Assembly (NCBI GenBank): GCA_907165065.1
Contig: OU015541.1
Coordinates: 15,254,501 to 15,318,500 of the forward strand
DNA: 64,000 bases
DNA from: Caprimulgus europaeus
Lineage: Eukaryota; Chordata; Aves; Caprimulgiformes; Caprimulgidae
Direction of reading: 5' to 3'
Shown here: piece by piece, positions 24,117-34,952 of the stretch
Layout of the letters: every line of letters starts with the position of its first letter
Numbering within the stretch: position 1 is the stretch's first letter
Translations under genes and position numbers: made by a program
Notes under the pieces: generated by a model
Database searches by the model: none
The model's input: only the letters and a program-made list of their open reading frames with translations
Told to the model about the DNA's origin: nothing

Positions 24117-25370
24117 GTATGTATCTGCCATCATTATGCCTGTTAGATTAGTAACACCTTGTCTGCCTTGGGGGTTGGTTGTTGGATGTGGGGTGTTTTG
24201 AATATTTCCTGAGATAGGAATCAAGTCTCAGAAGTCCCAGAGTCACCTTGGCACCTGGCAGCCCTGGCAGCCTGACCCTCAACCCAGCCCACGTACCTCC
24301 TCCACCACTAAACCACATTATCATGATGCCAGCTCTGGGGGTGGGAAGGGGACTTCTGGTTTTGCTGCCACAAGAGTTTCTACCTGAGTTTTCCTGGGTC
24401 CTCATTGTGAGGATGCTCTAACTTACATTTTCCTCCTAAGTTCTTACATGTAGTTAACTCAGTTGCTCTGCACAGGCTCCAACCTGCCTGATGTCCTTTA
24501 AGTGAGCCATGTTCTGAGTAGGGGATTGGACCTCCAGAGGCTCCTTCTAATGCATTTATTTCTCTGATTTGAAGACTTCTTCCAGTTGGGGAAAGAACTA
24601 ACAGAAGGGGTTTGTGCTGTTGAGGCTGTGTTTAAATTTGGGGCTGTGATGTGAGGTGAGGGCTGTAGGGCTGGGCTAGGCTGGAGGAGTGCAGTGAGAC
24701 CCAGCCAAGCTGGAGGACGGATGCAGGAGACCCAGCACTTTCACCACTGTTCCTTTCTCCTTTTTTCTTTTTCTAATCCCTTGAGAGTGATTAGAAAAGG
24801 ATTCATCTGGGGAGTTGAGGGGTACTTCAGACAGCATGTAGCATAAACCATCTGCCTTTTATTAGCAGCAGGACAGGATGCTTCTCCACAAAGGCCAAAT
24901 CTTCTGGATTCTGTGGCCAAAAGCACTCATTCAACATCTGCTCCCTCAGGCTGGGTGAACAGAAACCTGAAGTATTCTCCCAACAGTGTCACACCCAGGC
25001 ACACACTGCCATTCTGCAGATTATGGTAATTGCTTGGTAGTGATGAGCACATATTTACAGATGATTTAGTAAAAGAAGAACTGCAGACACTTTGAACGGT
25101 AGTTAGGGTTTTCTTTGATTCACAGTTTGTCTTGGCCAAGGACAGTGGTGCTCTGTGGGCATCACTGCACCCACAAGCCAGGGTTATGGCTTCTCCTTTA
25201 AGTCCTAGTGCCAGAACCTTCACTTTTAAATGGTTTTGGGATGCCCTGGATGAAGGTGTTTTCTTGCCCTGGGCAGTTACCACCTCCAGCCTTTCAGGCT
25301 CCCTGGAGCAAGCACAGCTTATCCAGTTGGAAATGGTGTGGTGAGAAATATTCTCTGTTCTGTCTCCTAG
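24117..25370 (+). other. MMP24 last intron
   Basis: GTATGT to CTCCTAG. I see no repeat family or gene that I can name in its 1.25 kb. Confidence 0.85.
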
Positions 25371-25708
25371 TTTACACCTACTTTTACAAAGGGAAGGAGT
25401 ACTGGAAGTTCGATAACCAGAGGCTGAGCGTGGAGCCAGGCTACCCCAGGTCAATCCTTAAAGACTGGATGGGCTGTAACCAGAAGGATGTGGAACGAAG
25501 CAAAGACAGGCGCCTCCCCCACGACGACGTGGATATTATGGTGACAATAAACGATGTGCCTAGCACCGTGAATGCCATCGCAGTTGTGATCCCTTGCATT
25601 TTGTCTCTGTGTATCCTTGTCTTGGTATACACGATCTTCCAGTTTAAAAACAAAGAGGTGCACCAAAATGTTGTGTATTATAAAAGACCTGTCCAGGAGT
25701 GGGTATGA
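25371..25708 (+). CDS. MMP24: MMP24 last coding exon: blade 4, stalk, membrane span, tail
   Basis: The acceptor is CTGTCTCCTAG and the stop is TGA at 25706-25708. The exon begins YTYFYKGKEYWKFDNQ and completes the propeller with DWMGC, whose cysteine pairs with that of the NIC motif three exons earlier. The stalk is NQKDVERSKDRRLPHDDVDIM. A hydrophobic helix of about 24 residues follows (AVVIPCILSLCILVLVYTIF) and anchors the protein as type I. The tail ends QEWV, a C-terminal PDZ-ligand-like motif conserved in this protein. In mammals the stalk carries RRKERR, a furin site used for shedding. Here the matching residues read RSKDRR, which is weaker. Confidence 0.96.
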
Positions 25709-27930
25709 CACAGCCCTGCTGCACCTTTCAACTCATTGATCTGATGAGGACTATGGACACAAAAACAACAACAAAAAGCATTCAGAAGCCTACCAAACAG
25801 AACTACTTCAGCGCCCTACAAGTTTTGGACAGCCTGGGACTGAAAGAAGCAGGAAAACTGGAAAAAAGACAGGCAGCCTTGCAGTGTGGAGCCTCTTTCC
25901 TTCTTACTGCCTCAGTCGCGTGTCCGTCCTGGTGTGCCATCCTCCACAGACTCACTCTGCCAACATCAGAGTCTTCAAGACAGGTTTCAACTGACCTGGG
26001 AAACTTCCTTCAGTTCCCTGCACCAGTGCTCCCTGTTAAACCCAGCATTCTCCAGTGTAGCTAAACCACCTCTGAACAGAACCATTTTTTTAATAGCTGT
26101 CTCATAAATGAATTAAGATCATGAAAACTATGAACAGGAACAATTCAGTATCGTAAGCAGAAGTCATTCTGATGCTGAACCATTCTAAAAGATCTTCTTA
26201 GTTTATTACAAAATCCAGGGAAGTACCTGGATACAATTTTCCAATACCTGCTGGTCAGATGTTTTGTACATTCATAACTCATTGACGCTGCCACTCAGCA
26301 CCGTGCATGAGGAACCACCGAGCACTCAAAGAGCTGAACGAGCGCCGAGCAGAAGCTCGGGAAGCACCAAACCAGACACCATGATACCTGGCAACATCAA
26401 ACCCTGGATTGGGACAATCTGAAGACAAAATAATTGGGTCTAAAAAAAAACCCAAAACAATCATGAGAATACATGTTTTTGTTTTGGGAGCCATTCATGA
26501 AAGAAATATTTAAAGGTCACATGATGTTGTTTTAAGCTCCCATCAGCAAGAAACGATGAACCAATGGTTACTGATATACTGAAAAACCCGTGTAGACGTG
26601 GCCTGCGCTCTGCCCCGTGCAGACGCTGGGAAAAGGTGACTTGTTGTGACGTGGCATGTGTAACTAGGTCGTGGCATTTGTATGTCGGGTTTCAGAAGAA
26701 TGGGAATGTTTGTTTGGAGTGAGAATGTCGTTATATTTTGCTGAAATAGTCAAGGTACAGTAAGAATTAGGCCTGTTTATAAAACTAAGTCCAATTCCTG
26801 TAGATGTTACAAACATTGTATGCCTTTGAAATTTGTTTTTTTTGGTTTTGCTCACTTCTTCACAGGCTAATATTTGGCGAGGACCAAAGGAAGTCTGCCC
26901 CACAGTAGAATGAGTTTATCACTAGCCACATTTGAGAGACATAAAAACCAAGTAAAGGTTAGATAAATACCTGAACTTTTGGCTAGTAACTTTTCACAAG
27001 TCTCTTCCTACAACAGTAGCTTCTGCTTATCCCCCTGACAGTTGTGAATAGCTCAGGATGTTGTGTCCTAACAACAGCCTTAGTCCAATTTGTTGTTGAT
27101 GCTGATATTTCTACCACGTTAAGTAAGAATGGGAGAAGAGTTTCTTGCAGTGCAATGGAATGGTGAAGTCCAGCCCTGGACAGAAGTGCCGTTCGTGTCA
27201 GCATATGAAATACTTTGCACTCACACTATAAGGAACAGGTGATTAGTGTAAGCCCTCTGCCTAGAACTGAATTTTATTCAGTGCAATGCACAGAATGTCC
27301 AATTAGTACAGAAAAAGCACAGCTTTATCATGTCAGCTATGAAAAAAAAATCCAATGATGATGAACATGTTAAAAATATTCCTGATAGCAATGATGAGGA
27401 ATGAGGGAGCAGAAAGATTATTGGCATTCTGAATTTCTAACTAGTGCTCAAATATTGCCTTGGTGAAGCAGAATAGACAAATAGATACTTCCAGGGACAC
27501 CCTCTATGACTGCATAACATGTGGTCTCAAACTGTATTTTGTCCTTCATAACTGATTCCCATAGCCAAGCTGTTTATTGTGTTTAAACATTTAAAAAGAA
27601 AATACAAACATATTACAAAAATAAGTGAGAAGCTAGTAGATGCAAAACTTTGGAATTTTAGTGAAAAAAAAAAAGTGATAACGTCTCATGATGGGTGAAG
27701 GAGTGCAAAGGACCAAAGGAAATCGGAGCTACGAATTAGACACCCCCCGCGCTGCTCCGCCCGCTGCTGTGTGTCCTGGGTACGTGGTGGGATGCACACG
27801 GCGAGCGCCACGTGGCACATTGAACTCATCTGTACGCTGCCATCTCTTCTGGGACTGTGACAGCCCAAACCTTTGAGCAACTTCCAACAGCCATCATTAA
27901 AAAAAAAACAACAAAAAAAACCCTTTACAA
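25709..27930 (+). other. MMP24: MMP24 3' untranslated region (inferred)
   Basis: No other coding exon follows the MMP24 stop. The first convincing 3'-end signal on this strand is at 27,896, so the stretch is read as one 3'UTR of about 2.2 kb. It is AT-rich with several T and A runs. A short-UTR isoform cannot be excluded, because no AATAAA was seen closer to the stop and variant signals are hard to judge by eye. Confidence 0.55.
27896..27901 (+). terminator. Candidate MMP24 poly(A) signal ATTAAA
   Basis: ATTAAA is followed by an A-rich run and then, about 45 bases on, by a strong GT/T-rich stretch at 27,940-27,980 (TGTCTGGTTTTGTTTGTATG and similar). A signal hexamer with a downstream GU-rich element is the standard layout of a vertebrate cleavage site. 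The A run just after the hexamer might also cause internal priming in cDNA data. Confidence 0.5.
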
Positions 27931-29854
27931 CCTAGAGAAATGTCTGGTTTTGTTTGTATGGTTTTGTTTGGTTATTTTCCCTCCGGCCCAAAGGTCGATT
28001 TTTGGTCTGTTCAAAACCCTGTACTGAGGAACAAGCTGTACAGGCAGCACCATGCCCAGGTCTGGAGGAAGCTGAGCTGTTTCCTCAGACAGCAGAGCCA
28101 GGCACCCCATGGACACCCAGCAAACCACCTGCTCCCTATTGCCAAAATTCAGCCTTCCTCAAGGAACTGCTGCTTCAACCCACCAGAGAAAGAGTTCGGT
28201 GCCTTTTCTAACTGCTTGTAACTGGCTCCTGGTGCAGAGGTTACATTTGAGCTTCCCAGGGGTGTGAAGTGTTTGTGGTGGTGTTTCAGGGGCTGAGGAA
28301 CAGCCCTCGACAGCTTCATTACAGGTGTTGGCACTGGGGGGGGCTGGGACAGGTAGGTGAGCAGTTGACCCACTTCCTCCCAGTACAGTCCCATTCACAC
28401 CCCCAGTACAGCCCTGCTCACACCACTGTCACCTCTCTGTTGTGAAGATGAGCACCTGTGCAGTCCTGGGGTGACCTGGATCTGGGCACAAACAGCAGTA
28501 TTTGTGTAAGGAGCAGTTCTTCAACACTGCCACAGCTCAGCTCTGTGCTGGGGTCACAGCAGAGCATCGACTCCGCTGCCTCCCGTCCACGTGGCTGAAG
28601 TATCTCCCTGGCCAGGTGGCCACGTTCCAGGTCCTGCCCAGAAATGCAGCACCGGGACATATTGTCACCACAGGGAGGAGGGAACAGCCTTGTTTGTTCA
28701 ACCCTAATCCCGTAAGCAGGTGGCTCTTCAGGGTGTGCTCCTGGTGTGACACACACCACACGGCAGCACCAGCCATTTGTGCAGCCAGAGGGGAGTCCAG
28801 GAAAGCCTTTCCCTTGAGCACAGCAGTTGCAGCCCAGCACATACCCTCTGCTGCTCTCAACATTCTCCATTTTTTTATTTCTTCAGTTTTTGACTACTTT
28901 GAATAATTTAATCAGCAGTACAGCAGGCTAATTTCCCCCGGTAAGTCAGAAATGTGCTGGGATACACCATCACTACAGGCAGAACAGAGACTGTCCTCCA
29001 CTGTAAGAGGGATGAGTTGTTCCTAATTTACAGTGAGTCATTAAGCCTCAAGGGGATTGCCCATCTGAAACCATGAGGACTCAGGTTTTTAAAAACCTCT
29101 GTGAAGGATCCTGACGAGTTTTTGGATGTTAAAGCACATTACAGCAGCCAAACTTCTTCACTGAGCCTTGAGTTGCAAGACATTCCTTCCTCCCTCCAAA
29201 CCTCTGGACAACTCTTCTCCATCCCATCACATTCATCCTGGGGCTCGATTCCAACCTTTCTCAGTATCAGACTAACTTGTCCAGCACAGCTGGAATCAGC
29301 TCTAGCTCCTCAGATCATTCCTGCAACCCTTCCTAATACCTGAAGTCAGGTGTTGCCTTCCACTGCCTGAGAGCAAAGGTGGTAGAGAGCCATGGTGTGT
29401 AACCCACAGCTTCACAGTTCAGCAGTTTCATGTGTCAGGATCCCAAGAACCCACCGTAGCAATACCCAGCACTAGGGACATGTGACTTGATTTTACTGAC
29501 TATTCCTTTACATCTTTTGGCATCACCACTGGAGAGTTCTGCCTTTGAGATAAAGCACATTAAAAGGGGCAGTCAAGTGCTGCACGGTGCTTTAAGTGCC
29601 TCAAACTGTAAGGCCAAGGGCCTGTGAGTCACTTGCAGTTCTGCCACTGTCACCCTTGACCCCAGGTGTCATTTCTCCTTTACTCTTTCACACTGTTGTT
29701 CTCACAGTCTCATCCTCACGGCCCTGCAGCTGCAAGCTCTGACACTGCTGCACAGGTTCTCATGGGAAGAAAGTGTCAGTAGCATGAGGATCTCACTCCT
29801 TTCCCCTGGCTTCTTGTAGAGCTGTTATTTTACAGAAGAACCAAAATTTAATTA

Positions 29855-30178
29855 ACAAGGTCCAGTTCTGAGCCCCCAACACAAGAAAGACATGGACCAA
29901 TTAGAACGAGTCCAGAGGAGGCCACGAGGACGATGCGAGGGCTGGAGCAGCTCTGCTGTGAGGACAGGCTGAGAGAGTTGGGGCTGTTCAGCCTGGAGAA
30001 GAGAAGGCTCCAGGGAGGCCTTCCAGTGGCCTCCCAGTACCAGAAGGGGCTCCAGGAAGGCTGGGGAGGGACTTTGGCCAAGAGCCAAGGTCCAGTGGAA
30101 GGTGTCCCTGCTGATTGGGGGGTTGGGACTGGGTGAGCTTTAAGGTCCCTCCCAACCCAGACCAGTCTGGGGTTCTAT
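29855..30178 (+). mobile_element. CR1 LINE fragment, internally deleted
   Basis: Nearly the same sequence as 11.08-11.64 kb up to GGGACTTT. It then jumps about 175 bases to CCAGTGGAAGGTGTCCCTG and the 3' tail. It is in the same orientation as the other copy. Confidence 0.9.
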
Positions 30179-30720
30179 AATGAAGGAGATGATAAGCATT
30201 ACACAGAAGAGCTTGGCAGCCACTGTGCAGCATTTGCATCTCATCTATACACAGTAACTGAGGTAAAAACCCATCGTGGATTGACAGATAACGTTTGGGC
30301 TCTCTTCTCCCAATTAACTCCAATGCTCAGTTTGCTTTTTTGCCTGTTACTGAAGACTGAGCACATGTCTTCGTTCAAATGTACCTTCAGGTGAAGAATT
30401 AGCTCTTGCACTGCTCAGAGTTTATCACCACAGGTATGAAATTTGGCTTCTTAACCACGTTTCACTTCACATTCAGCTGCACTGAATTCACCTTTCTATC
30501 AACCCACCCATCAGTCCTCATCCTTCCCAGTCAGAGAAACCCAGCGTGGGCAGCTGCCCTGCACTAACCCACCCCCTGCCCTCAGCCGGGCACAGCAACG
30601 CTGAACGTGGCGGCTCCCAGCAAAGCTCCCTGTGGAACTCCTGGGAAATCCAACCATTGACTCTGGCTTTTTCCTCAGGCATGTAAAAGGGCTTCCCTCT
30701 CATTCCATGGGATCACTCAC

Positions 30721-30792
30721 TCTGTTGTGATGTTATTTGTATTTCCAAAAAGCAAAAATGCTTTTTGGAAATACAAATAACATCACAGCAGA
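30721..30792. repeat. 34-bp inverted repeat with 4-base loop
   Basis: Arms 30721-30754 and 30759-30792 are reverse complements with one mismatch (T/C near the outer end) around AAAA. The innermost 29 bases pair perfectly. Either strand could fold to a long hairpin. It lies between EIF6 and MMP24. Confidence 0.95.
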
Positions 30793-31564
30793 CCTTCTCC
30801 ATATCCCTGTGGACTCACACAACTTGCCATTAAAACACCAGCTTTATACTCTCATGGTATTGTGTTTTAACAATTCCATTCTTTATTAGAATTTCTGTTT
30901 TCCTTGTCCATAGGTCCATCTTACTAGTTTAGAACTCCTAGAAACCCTTGTTTAGAAGGGGTATCACATCTGCCACCTCCCCAGGTCCCAGCCTTCAACA
31001 CAACTCTTGTAAGAGGGCACAGACCACAGTCAGCGAGCCCCTGTTCTGCTGCATGTCTCTCATCCTCCTTGGCAGATCACAACCCCCAACACTGTACCAG
31101 GATCTTTCCTATTTAAGGATTTGGATTCCACAGAGACTGAATTATTTTTCTCATTTACCTCTAAGCAACTTTTAACAAGTAATAAACCCGGATTCCTGCC
31201 TAGGAACTGGAATAAAAACAGAAGTTGCAGAGGAAAACCTCAGCCTTATTCCTTTCACACTGACAAATACAGGAACACCAAGGCCAGACTCTGCCATTTA
31301 TACCGAAGAACAGAGCCCTGTGAGGTGGCCAAAGGAAAGCAGCTTCTCACTCTAAATACTGACATATGCTGAAGAGGAGACCTGGAGTCAGTGCCGAGGA
31401 AAGTACCTCACAAACACCAGAAAATCATTGGCGGTCGTTGCAAGGAGCCGCGAGCTGCTCAGGGGCTTCCCCGGCGGCAGAGGGAGGGGAGCTGTCTGGG
31501 AACAGCAGCGCCTGGCTCAGTGACCATTCCAGACAGAGCAGACAGAGGACTGCCAGGCAGAGAA

Positions 31565-32855
31565 AATCATATGGCAATCTTTATTTAAAATTTCAGGGAG
31601 CAACCTTTAATCAGCCAGAACTTAGGAACCTTCCCTACATATCCAGACAGTGAAACAAAAACTGAAGTTTACTAAATTTTCTACAAAGCCTGAAGCACCA
31701 GGGCCAGAAAATCTGCCTTCAGGACAGCACTCCTCAAGAGAACCCAGCTCAGAGCAATGCAGCTGTGTGGAAGCAAGCGAGGAGCCCTTAGGATGGGAGG
31801 CAGAAGCATTTCTGTGCCTTCAGTTCACCTTTAACTGGAAAGCAGAAACAAAACACCTGAAATGAGAGATCGGTGAGCAACAGCTCTGTTTAGAAGCACA
31901 TTACCGTGTTCTACCTGGAAGCAGCATCTGCAGCTCCTCCTCATCATCACTTCCTGACAAGGGCAGAGGTCCCAAATCTGACTGAAGGGAGTCACTGTTA
32001 GAACCGTGTTACTTAACCTTTGTCTCCCAGATAACTCAAGACGAGGCGGTTTGAATCTTTTATGATTTGCTGATTTAGTTTCCCAGCGGGGGTGGCTAAC
32101 TCCTGCACAGTAAATTTAAGCCCACTGGCAACAGATGCTTTTCTAGGCTCTCTCTTGCAGATGCCTCAGAAGCAGCACAGATGCCACCAGGCATCTGCAG
32201 GGAACAGATCAAACACCGCTGTTCCAGAGGCTGTTGCTGTTAGAAGCCCCTGGACTGACTCTGAGAAACTCCAATTTTAATCAGAGCTGATCACTTCAGA
32301 ATCAGGGGACCTGTGGGAACAGCTGCCAGTCAGGGCAGGAAAGTGGGTGATGACTTCTGAATTGTTTTGTGGCAAGTAAACTACTATGTATTTTGGTATT
32401 GGATATACAAGGGGCTACTAAGTCTACCTACAGCAGAGCCACCACTCTTCAGCAAAAGTGCAGAAAGAGAGGGCAGTGCCACGTGTGCTGACACAGGCTG
32501 CTGTGCAGCAGAACACTGGTGAATTATTTAAGGCAAAATAATCTCTAGTGATCAATATCCAGGAGCCACAGAATAAATACTGTGGGCTAATCTGAAGGGC
32601 TCAGTCAGGATCACAAAACAAGAAAGCAGAGCTGAAGAACTGGAAAGTGTCAGCAAAGGGATAGAGAGCATTCCTTATTTGTAACTTGTGCATGTTATTT
32701 GTCAGGTTGTGTAATAATATTGAGTTTACAAAACACTACAAGAAGTTGGTTTCGTTGCCTCTTCCTTGGGCTAGGCCTGCAGATGTCTGCAATCCAAAGT
32801 GCAGCTTGGCACTTCCCTCCTTAGCAGCTTCCTGGAAAGCAGGAACCAACACTGC
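31565..32855 (-). other. EIF6: EIF6 3' untranslated region (inferred)
   Basis: This runs from the TGA to the candidate AATAAA at 31,580-31,585. I see no other gene. A shorter UTR using ATTAAA at 32,276-32,281 is possible, but the sequence after that hexamer is not GT-rich. Confidence 0.4.
31580..31585 (-). terminator. Candidate EIF6 poly(A) signal AATAAA
   Basis: On the minus strand AATAAA is followed by GATTGCCATATGA and then by TCTGTCTGCTCTGTCTGG, a U/GU-rich downstream element. This is the best 3'-end signal seen on this strand after the EIF6 stop. Confidence 0.45.
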
Positions 32856-32865
32856 TCATGTCAAG
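32856..32865 (-). CDS. EIF6: EIF6 terminal coding segment (ten bases)
   Basis: After a GTCTTTTTAG acceptor the exon begins C-TTG-ACA-TGA. With AG from the previous exon this reads AGC TTG ACA TGA: Ser-Leu-Thr-stop. That restores the family C-terminus DSLT and the exact 245-residue length. Such a short coding part would be missed by ordinary ORF scanning. The rest of the exon is 3'UTR. Confidence 0.88.
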
Positions 32866-34012
32866 CTAAAAAGACAAAACAAAAAGGAGATTTAGCAGAT
32901 GAGTGCCAGAGGGTGCAGACAACATTTCAAACCAGCAGTATCATCAGTTCTCAACTTCCAATTACAGAGGCCCAGGAGAAATTTCCCCTCCTAGAACATC
33001 AGGGTCCATGAAAAGAGGGAAGCAGACCCAGCAGCTGCGAGCCACTGCACGAACAGACCTGTCAGGCTGGCAAAGGCTGCACTCAGCCTGGTCTAGGTCG
33101 TTATCAAAAGCTCAGAGCATGATAATTATGGCTCTGTCATGCTCAGAGACTCAAACCTTTATACAGGAACTGTGAAGGGGCAGCAAAGAACTCTTATAAA
33201 GGGTTCTTCATTCGAGGAATTACTTCCTTATGCCATAAACTATTCCCATAGATTCTTATGATACCTGAGAACTCAGCCACGAGGTTACAATGGCCTGGGC
33301 AGCTCAGACACACCTCTAGCACCAGGGCAAGTGCTGTCACCAGATGAAAGCCCAAATGAAGTTTGCACAGGACATTAATCTCTAAGTATGCCTAAGCCTT
33401 GTAAAAAAAATTTGCATACATTAATGAACGAGGAAGGTCCTACATCCCTACCACTCCAGGCAGGAAACAAGAAAACCTGCCTCTCAAAAAAAAAATTTAA
33501 ACCATTTAAATTTAAAAATTTAAAAAGATTTAAGGCAGCAGCAGACAAGCTCCAAAGCCTTTTTGGCTTCAAAAATGGCTGTAGCAGGCATATGATAATT
33601 TTATGGGTTACAATCAAAAGCTGTCAAGACAAGTCACTGGCATTTTAACTTTTAAAACAAGATTTGTTTAAAAAACAATCCCTTCATGTCATAGCTAAGC
33701 ACTGAACAGCTGGGGGAGAAAAGGTATCTGAACGTTGGAAAGGGTACTATTTCTCACAACAAGTGTTAGAGCTGCAAGAAAAACTTCTACACTTTGCACA
33801 CAGGACTACGCATGCTCGTCAGCCACAAGGAACCAAACCCTCCTGCAGGGAGGTAACTGTTGTCAGCAGCCCAACAAAAGGAACAAGGAAGTAAAAAAAT
33901 AAAATCAATAATAATCCAAAATAAAGATAAAACAGTTGTGAAAACAGCTAGGTTTTAGTTAAAAACTTGCCTGTTTTAATCATGATTAAACACAGACCTG
34001 GACCTTCCTTAC
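32866..34012 (-). other. EIF6 last intron
   Basis: GTAAGG to TTTTTAG. It contains a short AT-rich patch of TTTAAA/AAATTT half-palindromes near 33,490-33,535. Nothing else is recognised. Confidence 0.85.
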
Positions 34013-34194
34013 CTGTCAATCAAGGAATCTCTCATCTTGGTAGCAATGGCACTTGGCTGAGCTTCGTTCAGCTTGAAGATGCTCTCGATGACGGAGAGCT
34101 CGGTGCTGGTGGTATCCAGCCCACAGAAGGCACACCAGTCATTGACAACCATTCCTGCAGCAATGACCTCGCTGCCACGGTTCACCGTCCCAGC
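34013..34194 (-). CDS. EIF6: EIF6 coding exon 5
   Basis: The acceptor is GGTTAG and the donor is GACAG/GTAAGG. The exon encodes residues 183-242 plus two bases of codon 243: [20 protein letters not shown], then [18 protein letters not shown], and ends [11 protein letters not shown]. If this intron were retained, the frame would stop at once (D-R-stop), losing the last three residues. Lysine at 235 replaces the serine found in the human protein. Confidence 0.96.
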
Positions 34195-34775
34195 CTAACC
34201 AAAACAGAGGGCAAGAGCTCACGGGTGTGCTCACAGCAACACCTTCCCTGCACAGGATTATCACAGGTCTCTAGGGCAGGGCCTCAGCTGGCACTCCTGA
34301 AAAGATTAAACCTTCTGCTGTCAATAAAGTTATAAAGATTTCAGATAAAAAGAGGAATGCATAGCCTTCAATCTCTGGAGAGAAAATTGTGTGACCTTCA
34401 GTGAAATAAAATCTAACAAACAGGGAGCACAAAGGCACAGCAATCCTGAAATTCCCAAGTCCAGTGGAGTGGGTACAGGATTGTATTACTTTTTTTTTTT
34501 AAATGCTGCCTTTGGCCAAATCAATGGGCACAGCCTGCAGAACAATGTTTCAGGAGCAAGCTGAAGGTGCTACGCAGCTTATTCAGACTCAGAAAAGACA
34601 GGGAAAACATCTCAGGAGACTTGCCCCATGTTCAAGTCTTCTCCTCATCTCCCACCTGGAACAGCTCTGCAGAGAAAACTCTCTGCATGGAGCCCAGGAG
34701 AAGCAGAAACATTCAAACTGAGAAGTGGGTTGGAAGGGAGTAGTGAGGGAAAACACAAACCCACAAATGCCTTAC
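34195..34775 (-). other. EIF6 intron 4
   Basis: GTAAGG to GGTTAG. No recognisable repeat or gene. Confidence 0.88.
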
Positions 34776-34952
34776 CACGAGTGGGACCTGGAGCAATGAA
34801 GACAGCTCATCCTGATCATCAATTGATGTCTTGGGGTGCACAATTCCTCCTTGGTTACTAAAAACACAGTAACTCCCCACCAGCACCTGGTCTGCTACCG
34901 TCTGCCTGAAAACCTCAACCTTCAGGACATCTGCCAAGATCTCTTCTGTCTC
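34776..34952 (-). CDS. EIF6: EIF6 coding exon 4
   Basis: The acceptor is TTTGCAG and the donor is GTAAGG; both ends are phase 0. The exon encodes residues 124-182 ([19 protein letters not shown] to SSLLQVPLV). The SS pair falls exactly at positions 174 and 175, the known casein kinase 1 sites that control nuclear export in mammals. This supports the exon chain and numbering. Confidence 0.97.

Larger units (their letters stand above)
7550..25708 (+). other. MMP24: MMP24 gene, 3' part (five coding exons)
   Basis: This is the distal part of the gene for matrix metalloproteinase 24 (membrane-type 5 MMP), a zinc endopeptidase tethered to the cell surface by one membrane span. The exons are 7550-7711, 21448-21662, 22807-22945, 23850-24116 and 25371-25708. 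All have AG acceptors and GT donors, and their phases (1,1,0,1,1) join without a shift. Together they encode the zinc-binding helix, proline-rich hinge, four-bladed hemopexin domain, stalk, transmembrane helix and cytoplasmic tail. MMP24 is preferred over its paralogue MMP16 because of the LPREGIDTALRWEP stretch, the VTINDV stalk and the YYKRPVQEWV tail. The family is about 645 residues long, so roughly 270 N-terminal residues (signal peptide, propeptide, first part of the catalytic domain) must lie before base 1. I found no earlier exon in 1-7549. Confidence 0.95.
27931..31564. other. Intergenic gap between convergent MMP24 and EIF6
   Basis: The two genes point at each other, so this stretch lies between their inferred 3' ends. 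It contains a young CR1 fragment (29855-30175) and the inverted repeat at 30721-30792. No protein-coding gene is recognised. Borders depend on the inferred poly(A) sites. Confidence 0.5.

Noticed and set aside
25441-25711. Minus-strand frames of 70-86 codons
   Set aside because: Antisense shadows of the MMP24 last exon.
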